Source: CALRQJ02 sp943370285 (GTDB lineage: Bacteria > Bacteroidota > Bacteroidia > Chitinophagales > Chitinophagaceae). Taken from it: a stretch of DNA of 64,000 nt. Location of the stretch: NCBI GenBank assembly GCA_943370285.1, contig CALRQJ020000005.1, positions 201,113-265,112 on the forward strand, in the 5' to 3' direction. Shown here piece by piece: positions 8,746 to 17,955 of this stretch. A program made the translations under genes and the position numbers. Below the pieces are notes generated by a model that worked only from the letters and a program-made list of their open reading frames with translations, searched no databases and was not told the DNA's origin. Every line of letters starts with the position of its first letter. Positions within the stretch are counted from its first letter, which is position 1.

Positions 8746-9189
8746 ATGGCTGTATCTATTCGCAATGGAAACTATCACATCAGCGATGACAAAAGCAAAC
8801 TTGATATTGCTTTTATTCACCAATATTTAAGCACTGAAACGTATTGGGCAGTAAATATTCCACTTTCGGTTGTTGAACAAGCAATTGCTCATTCTATTTG
8901 CTTTGGTGTATATGAAGGCAATACACCCATTGGTTTTGCTAGAGTAATTACAGACACAGCAACCTTTGCTTATTTAGCTGATGTTTTTATTATTCCACCA
9001 CACCGCAACAAAGGATTAGCCAAATGGTTAATCAGTATAGTTCATGAACATCCGCAACTACAAGGCCTTAGAAGATGGATGTTAGCCACAAGAGATGCAT
9101 ATACATTGTACCAACAATTTGGCTGGGAGCCGCTACCACAACCTGAACGATTTATGCAAAAGCATAATCCCAACATTTATCAACCTTAG
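8746..9189 (+). CDS. GNAT family N-acetyltransferase
   Basis: 147 residues. Acetyl-CoA-dependent transferase fold: motif A is LADVFIIPPHRNKGLAKWLI with the R/Q-x-x-G-x-A-like NKGLAK, and motif B ends in TLYQQFGWEPL. Substrate is unknown. It starts one base after the stop of the pseudouridine synthase gene and is probably translated from the same message. A strong bidirectional terminator follows. Confidence 0.85.
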   Translation: MAVSIRNGNYHISDDKSKLDIAFIHQYLSTETYWAVNIPLSVVEQAIAHSICFGVYEGNTPIGFARVITDTATFAYLADVFIIPPHRNKGLAKWLISIVHEHPQLQGLRRWMLATRDAYTLYQQFGWEPLPQPERFMQKHNPNIYQP

Positions 9190-9196
9190 TATAATA

Positions 9197-9232
9197 AAAA
9201 GACCTTACCACTATTTAGCGATAAGGTCTTTT
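9197..9232. terminator. Bidirectional intrinsic terminator
   Basis: Perfect inverted repeat AAAAGACCTTA (9197-9207) and TAAGGTCTTTT (9222-9232) with a 14-nt loop. It lies between convergent GNAT and acyl-CoA dehydrogenase genes and can serve both. Confidence 0.8.
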
Positions 9233-9256
9233 GTATTTTGAATAGTCCTACTGCGT

Positions 9257-11086
9257 TTAGAAACAGTATTTATTAGCTGCAATCATAGTATCAGCAATTC
9301 TTCTTCTTGCTGCTTTGGTATTAAATGGTTCTACTTTAGTAAAACGTTTTAAGCCAATATGCATCATGCGTAATTCATCGCCTTCGGCAAAACTATTGAG
9401 TGCATCCTTACCTGCTTTGTTAATGCGATCGGCTGCATCGTACAAATAAGTACGCATAATATCTGCTTCTACACTTGTTGCTGCTTCACCATTTTTATCG
9501 GCCAATTTCATCACTCTTAACAAAGCACTCTCTGCATGATAAGTCTCAATTGCCATATCAGCTATATTCATCAATACTTCTTGCTCTTTCTCTAATTGCA
9601 TCATCAGCTTTTGTACAGCAGCACCGGCAGTCATTAAAATTGCTTTTTTGAAGTTGGCAATATATTTCAACTCTTTACTGAAAGCTCCTTCTTCTTCACT
9701 ACCAAAATCAGGAATACTCATCAGTTCTTTTTGAACCGCCATAGCAGGACCCATCAAATCTAATTTTCCTTTCATGGCTCTTTTCAATACCATATCAACG
9801 GTTAACAAACGATTGATCTCATTGGTACCCTCGTAAATCCGATTGATGCGACTATCTCTGTAGGCTTTACTAATTAAGTATTCATCGCTAAAACCATTGC
9901 CACCATGTACTTGTACGCCTTCGTCTACTACATAATCTAACACTTCGCTACCAAACACTTTCAGCATAGCACATTCAATCGCATATTCTTCTGCTGCACC
10001 GAGTAATGCTTTAGCAAATGGTTCACCATCTTTTAGCAGTTGTTGTTCTTTATCATCAATCCATTTGCTAGTGCGGTACAAACCACTTTCTGCCACCCAA
10101 ATACGAATGGCCATTTCTGCTAACTTATGTTTGATAGCACCAAACTTGCTAATAGACATTTTAAACTGCTCTCTTGTAATAGCATACTGAACAGTTGTAG
10201 TAGCAGCTCTTTTGCTTCCGCCAATTGCAGCGGCATCTAATTTTAAACGACCAATGTTGAGGATATTAAATGCGATAATATGTCCTTTACCAATTTCACC
10301 CAACACATTCTCTACCGGCACTTTACAATCTTGAAAATACAACTGAACAGTAGAAGAACCTTTGATGCCCATTTTATGCTCTTCCGGACCTTGGGTAAAT
10401 CCTTCTGTTCCTCTATCAACTATGAAGCCTGTAAATTTATCGCCATCAACTTTTGCAAATACAGTGTACACATCGGCAAAGCCACCGTTGGTGATCCAAC
10501 ATTTTTGTCCGTTGAGTAAATAGTATTTTCCATCAGCACTTAAAGTTGCCGTTGTTTTAGCACCTAATGCATCGCTACCGCTGTTGGGTTCGGTTAAACC
10601 ATAAGCCCCTTTCCATTCGCCACTCGCTAATTTGGGAATGTATTTTTGTTTCTGTGCTTCGTTACCAAAATATAAAATAGGCAATGTACCAATACCGGTA
10701 TGCGCTGCAATAGCAACACTAAAGCTATGGCCGCCGCCTAATCCTTCATTCACAATAGTAGAAGTGATAAAGTCTTTGCCCAATCCGCCATATTCTTCTG
10801 GCATGCTGGTACTCAACAAACCTTGTTCGCCGGCTTTTTCTACCAATGAAGGCATCAAGCCCGGTTCTAATTTATCAATTCGTTCCAATACGGGATACAC
10901 TTCTGTATCTAAAAATTGGGTACACATATCCATCACCATTTTTTGTTCTTCGTCAAAATCTTCGGGAATGAATGTGTTAAACGGATTACTTTCTTTAATC
11001 AGCCATTCGCCGCCTTTTAATGCGTTAGCAGTTCCTGCGGCGGCTTCAGGATTATGTAAAAACCGATGAGTGAATAGAAGTTTCAT
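9257..11086 (-). CDS. Acyl-CoA dehydrogenase, long form of about 600 residues
   Basis: FAD enzyme for the first step of fatty-acid beta-oxidation, 609 residues. The dehydrogenase core spans about residues 30-430: GAYGLTEPNSGSDALGAKTT, WITNGGFADVYTVFAK, and the C-terminal VQVHGGNGFSDEYLISKAYRDSRI, then EGTNEI. In this family the EGTNEI-type Glu region acts as base. An extra helical region of about 170 residues follows, as in the VLCAD/ACAD9-like group, suggesting long-chain substrates. A MarR gene sits 40 bp upstream on the same strand and is a likely regulator. Confidence 0.92.
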   Translation of the reverse strand: MKLLFTHRFLHNPEAAAGTANALKGGEWLIKESNPFNTFIPEDFDEEQKMVMDMCTQFLDTEVYPVLERIDKLEPGLMPSLVEKAGEQGLLSTSMPEEYGGLGKDFITSTIVNEGLGGGHSFSVAIAAHTGIGTLPILYFGNEAQKQKYIPKLASGEWKGAYGLTEPNSGSDALGAKTTATLSADGKYYLLNGQKCWITNGGFADVYTVFAKVDGDKFTGFIVDRGTEGFTQGPEEHKMGIKGSSTVQLYFQDCKVPVENVLGEIGKGHIIAFNILNIGRLKLDAAAIGGSKRAATTTVQYAITREQFKMSISKFGAIKHKLAEMAIRIWVAESGLYRTSKWIDDKEQQLLKDGEPFAKALLGAAEEYAIECAMLKVFGSEVLDYVVDEGVQVHGGNGFSDEYLISKAYRDSRINRIYEGTNEINRLLTVDMVLKRAMKGKLDLMGPAMAVQKELMSIPDFGSEEEGAFSKELKYIANFKKAILMTAGAAVQKLMMQLEKEQEVLMNIADMAIETYHAESALLRVMKLADKNGEAATSVEADIMRTYLYDAADRINKAGKDALNSFAEGDELRMMHIGLKRFTKVEPFNTKAARRRIADTMIAANKYCF

Positions 11087-11126
11087 GGCATGCTTTTTTT
11101 ATGATGATTAATGTATTGTTGAATGG

Positions 11127-11576
11127 TTATTGAATGCCCGATAAATTATCGTACACTTTTTGGAATACTCTTTTTACCGTTTCAATTTCATCTTTTGTAA
11201 TGTCAACCAACGCTTCGTCCATGGTTTGATTGGCCAAATCGATGGTAAGCTGTTGCAACTCTCTAGCTGTGTCGGTTAAACAAATCAGATTAATACGTTT
11301 ATCCGTTTTTGATGCTGTACGATTAACCAATTGCAATTTTTCCAAATTATCAATCAGTCGAGTAGTGCTTGGTTTATCTCTAAATGTCCGGTTGCACAAC
11401 TCTTGCTGACTCAAACAATCTTCTTTCCACAAATGATATAATATACTCCACTGTTCAATGGTAATTTCTAAACCGGCCTGCCTAAAGTTTTTTTGCATAC
11501 GACGAGCAATTGCTGTTGCCGCCATAGCATTAATTACGCTGTATAATTCTCCCCGCTTAAATTGATTTGCCGCCAT
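11127..11576 (-). CDS. MarR family transcriptional regulator
   Basis: 149 residues from ATG at 11576; an in-frame TTG upstream at 11594 is less likely. The winged helix is seen in CLSQQELCNRTFRDKPSTTR and the wing TDKRINLICLTDTARE. MarR proteins bind DNA as dimers and often sense small phenolic or acyl-CoA ligands. It lies directly upstream of, and reads into, the acyl-CoA dehydrogenase gene, so control of fatty-acid degradation is a reasonable guess. No operator palindrome was clear to me. Confidence 0.87.
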   Translation of the reverse strand: MAANQFKRGELYSVINAMAATAIARRMQKNFRQAGLEITIEQWSILYHLWKEDCLSQQELCNRTFRDKPSTTRLIDNLEKLQLVNRTASKTDKRINLICLTDTARELQQLTIDLANQTMDEALVDITKDEIETVKRVFQKVYDNLSGIQ

Positions 11577-11752
11577 TATTAGTTGTTTATGCAACTATTT
11601 TCAAAGTTGGGGTAAGTTTGTGATATGACCAACTATTGCCGGATTATTTTTTGGAGATTGACAAAATATTAGGCTTTATATCAAGCCAACAGCAGTATTG
11701 CCGAACACAAACAGTCATCGGTTGTTATACCTTTGTTCCATTTAATTGAAAG

Positions 11753-12817
11753 ATGATGCAGCAAGAACGTTCCGTAAAAATTGTAGCCAATTGGGTGTTA
11801 TTAGGCGTAGCCATGTTATTGATACAAGTGGTGATTGGTGGCATTACTCGTTTAACAGGGTCAGGATTATCTATCACCGAGTGGAAACCTATTATGGGTG
11901 CTTTACCACCAATGACGGAAGCAGCCTGGCAAGCGGCATTTGCCAAGTACCAAACCATTGCACAATACAAATACCTCAACAACCATTTTACGGTTGAAGA
12001 TTTTAAGTTCATCTTTTTTTGGGAATGGTTTCATCGCCAATGGGCAAGACTAATTGCCGTAGCATTTGCTATTCCGTTTGTATACTTTTTAATCAAAGGC
12101 TATATTAAGAAGTGGATGGTTAAGCCTTTATTGATTTTGTTTTTGTTAGGTGGATTACAAGGCGCTATTGGTTGGATAATGGTAATGAGCGGCTTGAACG
12201 ATGAAAACCTTTACGTTAATCATATTCGTCTGGCCATACATTTTGTTTCAGCAATGGTACTTATTTGCTATGCCTTAGTGTTTAGTCAAATGTTGCGGAC
12301 TAAAACAACTGACAGGGTTTTCGATCCGGGATTGAAAAAATTTGGCATTGCAATCATTGCAGTATTAACCATTCAATTGTTTTATGGTGCATTTATGGCT
12401 GGCTTGAAAGCGGCACAAGCTGCATCTACCTGGCCCGATATTAACGGGATGATCATACCTGATTCTATGAGCAGAGATAGCCTTTTTCAAACCCTGTTTG
12501 TCAACCCGGTAAGCATTCATTTTATTCATCGTACACTAGCTTACATCTTATTTATTGTAGTATTGGTTTGGTGGTGGAAACTTCGTTTACAAACTACTTC
12601 AACCGTTCTCAACAAATGGAAGCATTGGCCACTGATTTTAGTTGGCCTACAAGTGGTATTAGGTATATTTTCTGTACTCACTAGTCCGAAAATAATTGTT
12701 GGGCAATTTGGCATTTTTGAATGGATGGCACAGTTGCATCAAATTGTAGGCATGTTACTATTATTGTCTATTGTTGGTACCGTGTATGTGTTAAGACAAA
12801 ATCCAAAGGCAGCATAA
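11753..12817 (+). CDS. ctaA: Heme A synthase (CtaA/COX15)
   Basis: Inner-membrane enzyme that oxidises heme O to heme A for cytochrome oxidases. 354 residues with about eight membrane helices. The start IGGITRLTGSGLSITEWKP is the COX15/CtaA signature; histidines suited to heme binding occur in FFWEWFHRQW, VNHIRLAIHF, HFIHRTLAY and MAQLHQIVG. ACCTTTG at 11729-11735, with T at 11728, gives a TACCTTTG -7-like site. No cytochrome oxidase genes are in the window. It lies 37 bp before the patatin-like gene. Confidence 0.93.
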   Translation: MMQQERSVKIVANWVLLGVAMLLIQVVIGGITRLTGSGLSITEWKPIMGALPPMTEAAWQAAFAKYQTIAQYKYLNNHFTVEDFKFIFFWEWFHRQWARLIAVAFAIPFVYFLIKGYIKKWMVKPLLILFLLGGLQGAIGWIMVMSGLNDENLYVNHIRLAIHFVSAMVLICYALVFSQMLRTKTTDRVFDPGLKKFGIAIIAVLTIQLFYGAFMAGLKAAQAASTWPDINGMIIPDSMSRDSLFQTLFVNPVSIHFIHRTLAYILFIVVLVWWWKLRLQTTSTVLNKWKHWPLILVGLQVVLGIFSVLTSPKIIVGQFGIFEWMAQLHQIVGMLLLLSIVGTVYVLRQNPKAA

Positions 12818-12854
12818 TATTGCTAATTTTGGTCTATCTTTCCTAAAACGGTTG

Positions 12855-15077
12855 ATGAAACAATACCTGACAGGATTCTACTATTCCCTGCCGGTACAGT
12901 TGCTTTTACTGCACCTGCGCCGCTATCAAGTATTTCTCATTTTTTGGTATATGTTATTTGCTACGGTAAGTGGCGAATTCATGAAAACCTTTGGTGCCGG
13001 CTCATTGTATTTAGCACCTGAATATTTAGGTGATGTAAATGCCATAAGTACTGCTATTGTTGGTGTGTCTATCTCTATTTTTATTATGAGTTGGAACATC
13101 ACCACTTTTATTTTACACAGCCGCCAAATCAAATTTCTTGCTACAACCGCACAGCCATTTTTAAAATATTGTATTAACAACGCCGGGCTACCATTACTTT
13201 TTTTATTTACTTATTTGTTTAATGCGATAGATTATGGTTCGCATCAAGAATTACTAACCCCTTGGGAAATAGCTACGTTAGTCGGCGGTTTTTTATTGGG
13301 CTTTTTACTTTCGGTTTCATTAGCATTTATCTATTTTTTTAGAGCTGATAAAACCATTTACCGTGGACTTTCTACCGTAATGGATGCAGAACATAAACGC
13401 TATGCCAGAAAGAAAAGCAGGAGTAAAATTGTACCCAAAAAAGGAATGATAAGAGTAGATTGGTTTTTCAGTGCCTTATTAAAATTGAGAAAACCGAGAG
13501 ATGTACAACATTATAGCAACGATTTTTTAGATACCGTTTTTAAAAGACACCATATAGCAGCTGTTATTTCAATTTTCATCGCTTTTTTATTTTTAATTGT
13601 ACTCGGCTATTTTCTCGATTACAAAATCTTTCAAATTCCTGCGGCAGCAAGCATTACTATTTTCTTTGCAGTTTTTATTGCAGCAGCAGGTGCTTTTGCC
13701 CATTTCTTAAAATCATGGAGTGTGCCTATTGCAATTACCATTTATGTGATAGCGAATCTCTTGTATCAAAACAATATCATCGACCCAAGAAATAAAGCAT
13801 ACGGACTTGATTATACTTCGAGCAAACCAAGAACAGCCTATACCCGAGAACATATTCTGCAAATGGCATCGCCGGAAAATATAGCGGCTGATAAAGAACG
13901 GCTGATTCAAACACTCAATGCCTGGAAAGCCAAGCAGGGAACTGATAAACCCGTAATGTATCTCATCAATACAAGTGGTGGTGGTACTCGTAGCGCTACA
14001 TTTACCATGAATGTATTGCAACGATTGGATAGTGCTTTGGGCGGCAAGTTGATGGATAAAACGTTCCTTATTAGTGGTGCATCCGGAGGCATGTTAGGTG
14101 CTGCTTATTTTAGAGCACTGTACACAAAAAAATTACAAGAGCATACAATAAATCTGCAAGACAAAACTTATATCGATAATATTTCAAAAGACTTACTTAA
14201 TCCATTGTTTTCATCTTTTGTTGCCCGTGATTTAATGGCACCGGTACAAAAGTTTTCTTACGGCGGATTTGAATACATCAAAGACCGAGGTTATGCCTTT
14301 GAACAAAAGCTAGATGAAAATACAGGCGGCATATTAAACCATCGACTAAAAGATGTTGCTGTTTACGAACAAGAAGCCAAAATTCCTTTATTACTCTTTA
14401 ACTCTGTTATAAGTAGAGATGGTAGAAAATTGGTGATTAGTAGCAGCCCTGTTCGTTGTTTGATGAAAGCACCAACAAATGCAGCAAACATAGCACCTGC
14501 CGATCCTGATGTGGTAGATTTTCAATCTTTATTTGCCAATCACCAACCGGAGAATCTGAGAATTTTATCTGCGCTACGGATGAATGCCACATTCCCGTAT
14601 GCACTACCAAATGTATGGCTACCTACTGCACCAATTGTGGATGTTATGGATGCAGGGTTAAGAGATAATTTTGGACAAGAAACTGCTTTACGTTTTACCG
14701 AAGTGTTTAAAGCATGGATAAAAGCCAATTGTAGTAATGTAGTGTTGATACAAATTAGAGACAGAAAATTAGGCGATTGGGATAGACCTTATGAGTCTAA
14801 GAATTTAATTAGTCTTGTGACAAAGCCCTTTTTATTGTTGCAGAACAATTGGTACAAATTGCAAGACTATTATCAAAATGATCAATTGAGTTATGCCGAA
14901 GATGCTTATGGCGATAATTTGCATCGTATTTGCTTTCAATATGTACCGGCAAGAAAAGATGCAACCGCTTCATTAAGTTTTCATCTCACTACAGCTGAAA
15001 AAAAAGATATAGCGGCTGCGTTGTACAATGATACTAATCAACGCATGTTACAAACATTATTGCAGCTGAGTAAATAG
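12855..15077 (+). CDS. Membrane-anchored patatin-like phospholipase
   Basis: 740 residues from ATG at 12855 (an in-frame TTG lies just before). About six to eight hydrophobic segments fill residues 10-310. A patatin-like hydrolase domain follows: the oxyanion-type loop NTSGGGTRSATF near 368, nucleophile elbow SGASGGM (GxSxG) near 405, and the dyad aspartate probably in MDAGLRDNFG near 597. Patatins act as lipid acyl hydrolases with a Ser-Asp dyad. The long membrane domain joined to a patatin fold is unusual. Probable role is membrane lipid turnover, which is inference. Confidence 0.78.
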   Translation: MKQYLTGFYYSLPVQLLLLHLRRYQVFLIFWYMLFATVSGEFMKTFGAGSLYLAPEYLGDVNAISTAIVGVSISIFIMSWNITTFILHSRQIKFLATTAQPFLKYCINNAGLPLLFLFTYLFNAIDYGSHQELLTPWEIATLVGGFLLGFLLSVSLAFIYFFRADKTIYRGLSTVMDAEHKRYARKKSRSKIVPKKGMIRVDWFFSALLKLRKPRDVQHYSNDFLDTVFKRHHIAAVISIFIAFLFLIVLGYFLDYKIFQIPAAASITIFFAVFIAAAGAFAHFLKSWSVPIAITIYVIANLLYQNNIIDPRNKAYGLDYTSSKPRTAYTREHILQMASPENIAADKERLIQTLNAWKAKQGTDKPVMYLINTSGGGTRSATFTMNVLQRLDSALGGKLMDKTFLISGASGGMLGAAYFRALYTKKLQEHTINLQDKTYIDNISKDLLNPLFSSFVARDLMAPVQKFSYGGFEYIKDRGYAFEQKLDENTGGILNHRLKDVAVYEQEAKIPLLLFNSVISRDGRKLVISSSPVRCLMKAPTNAANIAPADPDVVDFQSLFANHQPENLRILSALRMNATFPYALPNVWLPTAPIVDVMDAGLRDNFGQETALRFTEVFKAWIKANCSNVVLIQIRDRKLGDWDRPYESKNLISLVTKPFLLLQNNWYKLQDYYQNDQLSYAEDAYGDNLHRICFQYVPARKDATASLSFHLTTAEKKDIAAALYNDTNQRMLQTLLQLSK

Positions 15078-15202
15078 TGTAATTAGGAGTTGAGAAAACA
15101 AAACTCAATTCATATTATACCCACCACTAGTAATTAAGAGTTTATGAATGACAACCTTTGATTCAGTTATCATTCATAAACTATTTGTATTGCTTTCAAT
15201 CA

Positions 15203-15613
15203 TTATTGTTTAAATACAACAATGTTTTCTGTAGTAGCAACTTCACTACTAATTCTATACACTGTGGTAGAATTAGTTTTGAGATTGGTTACTTCAAATG
15301 TTGTACCTACAATCAAATCAACATTATCGGTATCTAATTGGTAAGAACGAGCAATTTTACTGCCTTTAACTTTCTCAAAAAACAACACATCACCACCTGC
15401 TTCTTTCACAGTAATGCTGTACTCGACTGTGTCTTCGTTATTGATAGCTAATCTAAACACCGGTGTGTTATTGATTTTACCAACGAATTCTACCTGACTT
15501 AATAATGCCTCTTTTTTACCACTTTTTGGTGCTGCCATTGCATTTAATGACATAGCTAATACTACACCAAAAATGGCGATTGTTCTCTTGATATTACGTG
15601 TAACTGTTAACAT
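15203..15613 (-). CDS. Secreted protein of unknown function
   Basis: 136 residues with a signal peptide (about residues 1-27, ending LNAMAA). The mature part is rich in beta-prone stretches, for example VEYSITVKEAGGDVLFFEKV, and could form one small beta domain. No family was recognised. Its upstream region contains a perfect 12-bp inverted repeat at 15849-15873. Confidence 0.7.
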   Translation of the reverse strand: MLTVTRNIKRTIAIFGVVLAMSLNAMAAPKSGKKEALLSQVEFVGKINNTPVFRLAINNEDTVEYSITVKEAGGDVLFFEKVKGSKIARSYQLDTDNVDLIVGTTFEVTNLKTNSTTVYRISSEVATTENIVVFKQ

Positions 15614-15848
15614 AAAATATAATTTTACGAGTTAAAAAATCTAGTTTAAAAAGTTTGATGGCAGACAAACGGTGCAGGCAAATAATCGAAAAAATAGATA
15701 GGAAACGGATATCGTATTTCCTATATGTTTAAACAGGCTGTAAGTTGTTGCCTGTTGCTATTAATGATGCAAACATAGTATAGGTAACCACCTCAGTACA
15801 ACCAAATTTTACAGTTTTGTAGCATGACTAAAGGGTTAATGAAATATT

Positions 15849-15873
15849 AAAACCCTTTACAGTAAAGGGTTTT
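15849..15873. terminator. Perfect inverted repeat, probable terminator
   Basis: AAAACCCTTTAC (15849-15860), one base, then GTAAAGGGTTTT (15862-15873). It lies in a 461-bp gap and has no gene ending close by, apart from the minus-strand DUF6089 gene that already has its own terminator at 16025-16051. It could end a short minus-strand RNA. Confidence 0.5.
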
Positions 15874-16024
15874 GGCGAAATGGTTTAATGATGCCCAAAG
15901 TAGATAATCAAGTCCTATTGAGCTAGTTATGCGTTGTAATTGGTATTAATTTTACAGCTTAAACAAGGATATAATTGGGAAGATTTTTTTACAACGCTTA
16001 TATCGGCACTTGACAATCAACAAA
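15874..16024 (-). other. Intergenic segment between two terminator-like hairpins
   Basis: No coding frame is supported. On the minus strand there is a GTTG, then 20 bases, then TATCCTTG, a weak match to the TTTG / TAnnTTTG promoter, pointing toward the hairpin at 15849-15873. A small RNA is possible but unproven. Confidence 0.25.
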
Positions 16025-16051
16025 AAACCCCACTGAAATTCAGCAGGGTTT
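16025..16051 (-). terminator. Intrinsic terminator of the DUF6089 gene
   Basis: AAACCC (16025-16030) pairs with GGGTTT (16046-16051), with an inner CTG/CAG pair around an AAATT loop. It lies 24 bp past the stop of the minus-strand barrel gene and is followed by a T-rich run on that strand. Confidence 0.65.
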
Positions 16052-16074
16052 AATTATGTTGTACTTATTTTTTT

Positions 16075-16911
16075 TTATTTAGGGCAACGATAAGAGCTGA
16101 TGTTAAAAGACAAACCAATTTGTGCAATTACATAAGCATCTTTTTGCAGGCTGTTACCTCTTTGGCGACCTTTAATACCAATTGGTGTTCCGGTTTCGTA
16201 ACTTCTATCTTGTAACAAATATGCCACAGATGGTTGACCGTTGGGCAATGCAGCAAATGCATCGGGGGCATAAGTACCACTTACATCATCTAAGTAATCG
16301 GTATTGGTAAAACGATAACCTACTTCGGCAAAAATATTGGTCTTTTCAGTCATGTTATATTTAAAACCAATTGCTAAGGGAAAACAAACTGCCATAGAAC
16401 CATAAGGTTTGCTTTCGGGATACAAAGCACTGCCTTGGCCTTCGGTGCCTAACGGACGAAGAAAATGTTTTTCGTTATTAAGGTATGCATAAGGATCAAA
16501 TGAAAACAACCCTATTCCCAAAGAAACATAAGGTGTATAGTTATATCCTTCGACACCGGGATAGAATTTGAAGAAGTTAAAATCGCCGGTTAAAGACAGT
16601 TCCCAAACGGCAGAGTTAAAACTGAGGTTACGACGCTGTTGAACTTCGTTTTTACTGTAAATATCAGAGTATCCTAGCTGTGCATAATTAGCACCAACTT
16701 TAAGTCCAACATAATTATTGAACTGCTTACGAAAGAAAATTCCGGCAGCTAATTTTGGACGATTAATGGCAGCACGGGTATTCAGATCACCAAAATAGTG
16801 ACCGGCACCAACAGCAAAGCCAAACTCCCCTTCTTGCACATAACTGTCTAGCACTTGGGCCTGACTGTTTAATGCAATAATTGTTGTAAAAAGGAATACT
16901 ATCTTTTTCAT
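16075..16911 (-). CDS. Outer membrane beta-barrel protein, DUF6089 / PorG-like
   Basis: 278 residues with a signal peptide ending LNSQA. It is built of alternating beta strands of a small barrel: GEFGFAVGAGHYFGDLN at the start, FYPGVEGYNYTPYVSLGIG in the middle and VGYRFTNTDYLDDVSG near the end, with a C-terminal aromatic or polar strand. The DUF6089 family includes PorG, a part of the type IX secretion machinery. The window encodes a second clear paralog at 51733-52611. It lies downstream of NAD kinase and the BamA-like gene on the same strand, a common Bacteroidota envelope grouping. Confidence 0.8.
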   Translation of the reverse strand: MKKIVFLFTTIIALNSQAQVLDSYVQEGEFGFAVGAGHYFGDLNTRAAINRPKLAAGIFFRKQFNNYVGLKVGANYAQLGYSDIYSKNEVQQRRNLSFNSAVWELSLTGDFNFFKFYPGVEGYNYTPYVSLGIGLFSFDPYAYLNNEKHFLRPLGTEGQGSALYPESKPYGSMAVCFPLAIGFKYNMTEKTNIFAEVGYRFTNTDYLDDVSGTYAPDAFAALPNGQPSVAYLLQDRSYETGTPIGIKGRQRGNSLQKDAYVIAQIGLSFNISSYRCPK

Positions 16912-17044
16912 GATGTGTGCAAAATACGGATTGTTGATTTAATGCTATATCAAAAATGATGTTTTTAACAGTTTAGAGGCCGATTTTAAAAGTTCAATTG
17001 ACAATATCTTTTGCTGTAACGCTGCTCCAAACCCTTACCAACAG

Positions 17045-17908
17045 TTAGTTTCGCTTATCCAACCCCCAAGTCAATTTTTCTCTAAGGGTAGTTAAAAAAC
17101 TGTTTTCGTTTAATCTAATTAGACTTGCTGTAAACCTTTCTTTTTTAACCGCCAACTGTATGTTATTACTCACCAATTCTCTACGAGCATCGAGTACACA
17201 AATAAACTGATCGGCCCTGCCTTCAATTTCAAATGAAATCACATTACTATCAGGTATGACGATGGGTCTTACATTTAAGTTGTGTGGTGCAACAGGTGTA
17301 ATGACAAAACTAGCCGATTCCGGAAAAACAATAGGACCATTACAACTTAAGCTGTACCCTGTAGAACCTGTTGGCGTTGATACAATCAATCCATCGGCCC
17401 AATAGGTATTTAGGAACTCTCCGTTGAGGTAAGTGTGAATCTTAATCATGGGAGAGGTTTCTCTTTTGTGAATGGCAAATTCATTCAATGCAAAAGGAGC
17501 CTCGCCAAATAATGGAACACTGGCATCAAGATGAATTAAGGTACGTTTATCAATGACATAAGTGCCGTTGATTAATGCATCTACAGCACTCGTCATTTCT
17601 TCTTTACTGATACTTGCCAAGAAACCCAATCGGCCAAAATTAATACCAAGTATAGGGATGTTTTTATCGCTGATGAGGGTTACTGCATCTAGCATAGTAC
17701 CATCTCCACCAAGCGTAATCAAACAATCAATATCATCGCCTAAATCTGCCGAAAACTCAAAGGTTTTTACCATTAACATTTGATGCTGTTCGGCAATGGG
17801 GCGATATAATAATACGACTACTTGATGTCGCAATAATTCTTCAATTAATGAGTGAAGGTGGCTGTCTTGCCCGGGATCTAACCCACGACTATATATTGCA
17901 ACTTTCAT
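17045..17908 (-). CDS. nadK: NAD kinase
   Basis: 287 residues, soluble. It phosphorylates NAD to NADP. The family motifs are clear: LITLGGDGTMLDAVTL, with the GGDGT motif near residue 70, INFGRLGFLAS, and STPTGSTGYSLSCNGPIV near 172-189. Length is normal. It starts 47 bp after the BamA-like gene on the minus strand. Confidence 0.96.
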   Translation of the reverse strand: MKVAIYSRGLDPGQDSHLHSLIEELLRHQVVVLLYRPIAEQHQMLMVKTFEFSADLGDDIDCLITLGGDGTMLDAVTLISDKNIPILGINFGRLGFLASISKEEMTSAVDALINGTYVIDKRTLIHLDASVPLFGEAPFALNEFAIHKRETSPMIKIHTYLNGEFLNTYWADGLIVSTPTGSTGYSLSCNGPIVFPESASFVITPVAPHNLNVRPIVIPDSNVISFEIEGRADQFICVLDARRELVSNNIQLAVKKERFTASLIRLNENSFLTTLREKLTWGLDKRN

Positions 17909-17955
17909 GTTTTACTTTTTGGGTAATGGCGGTCAGTAACGATTTAAGGCATGGC

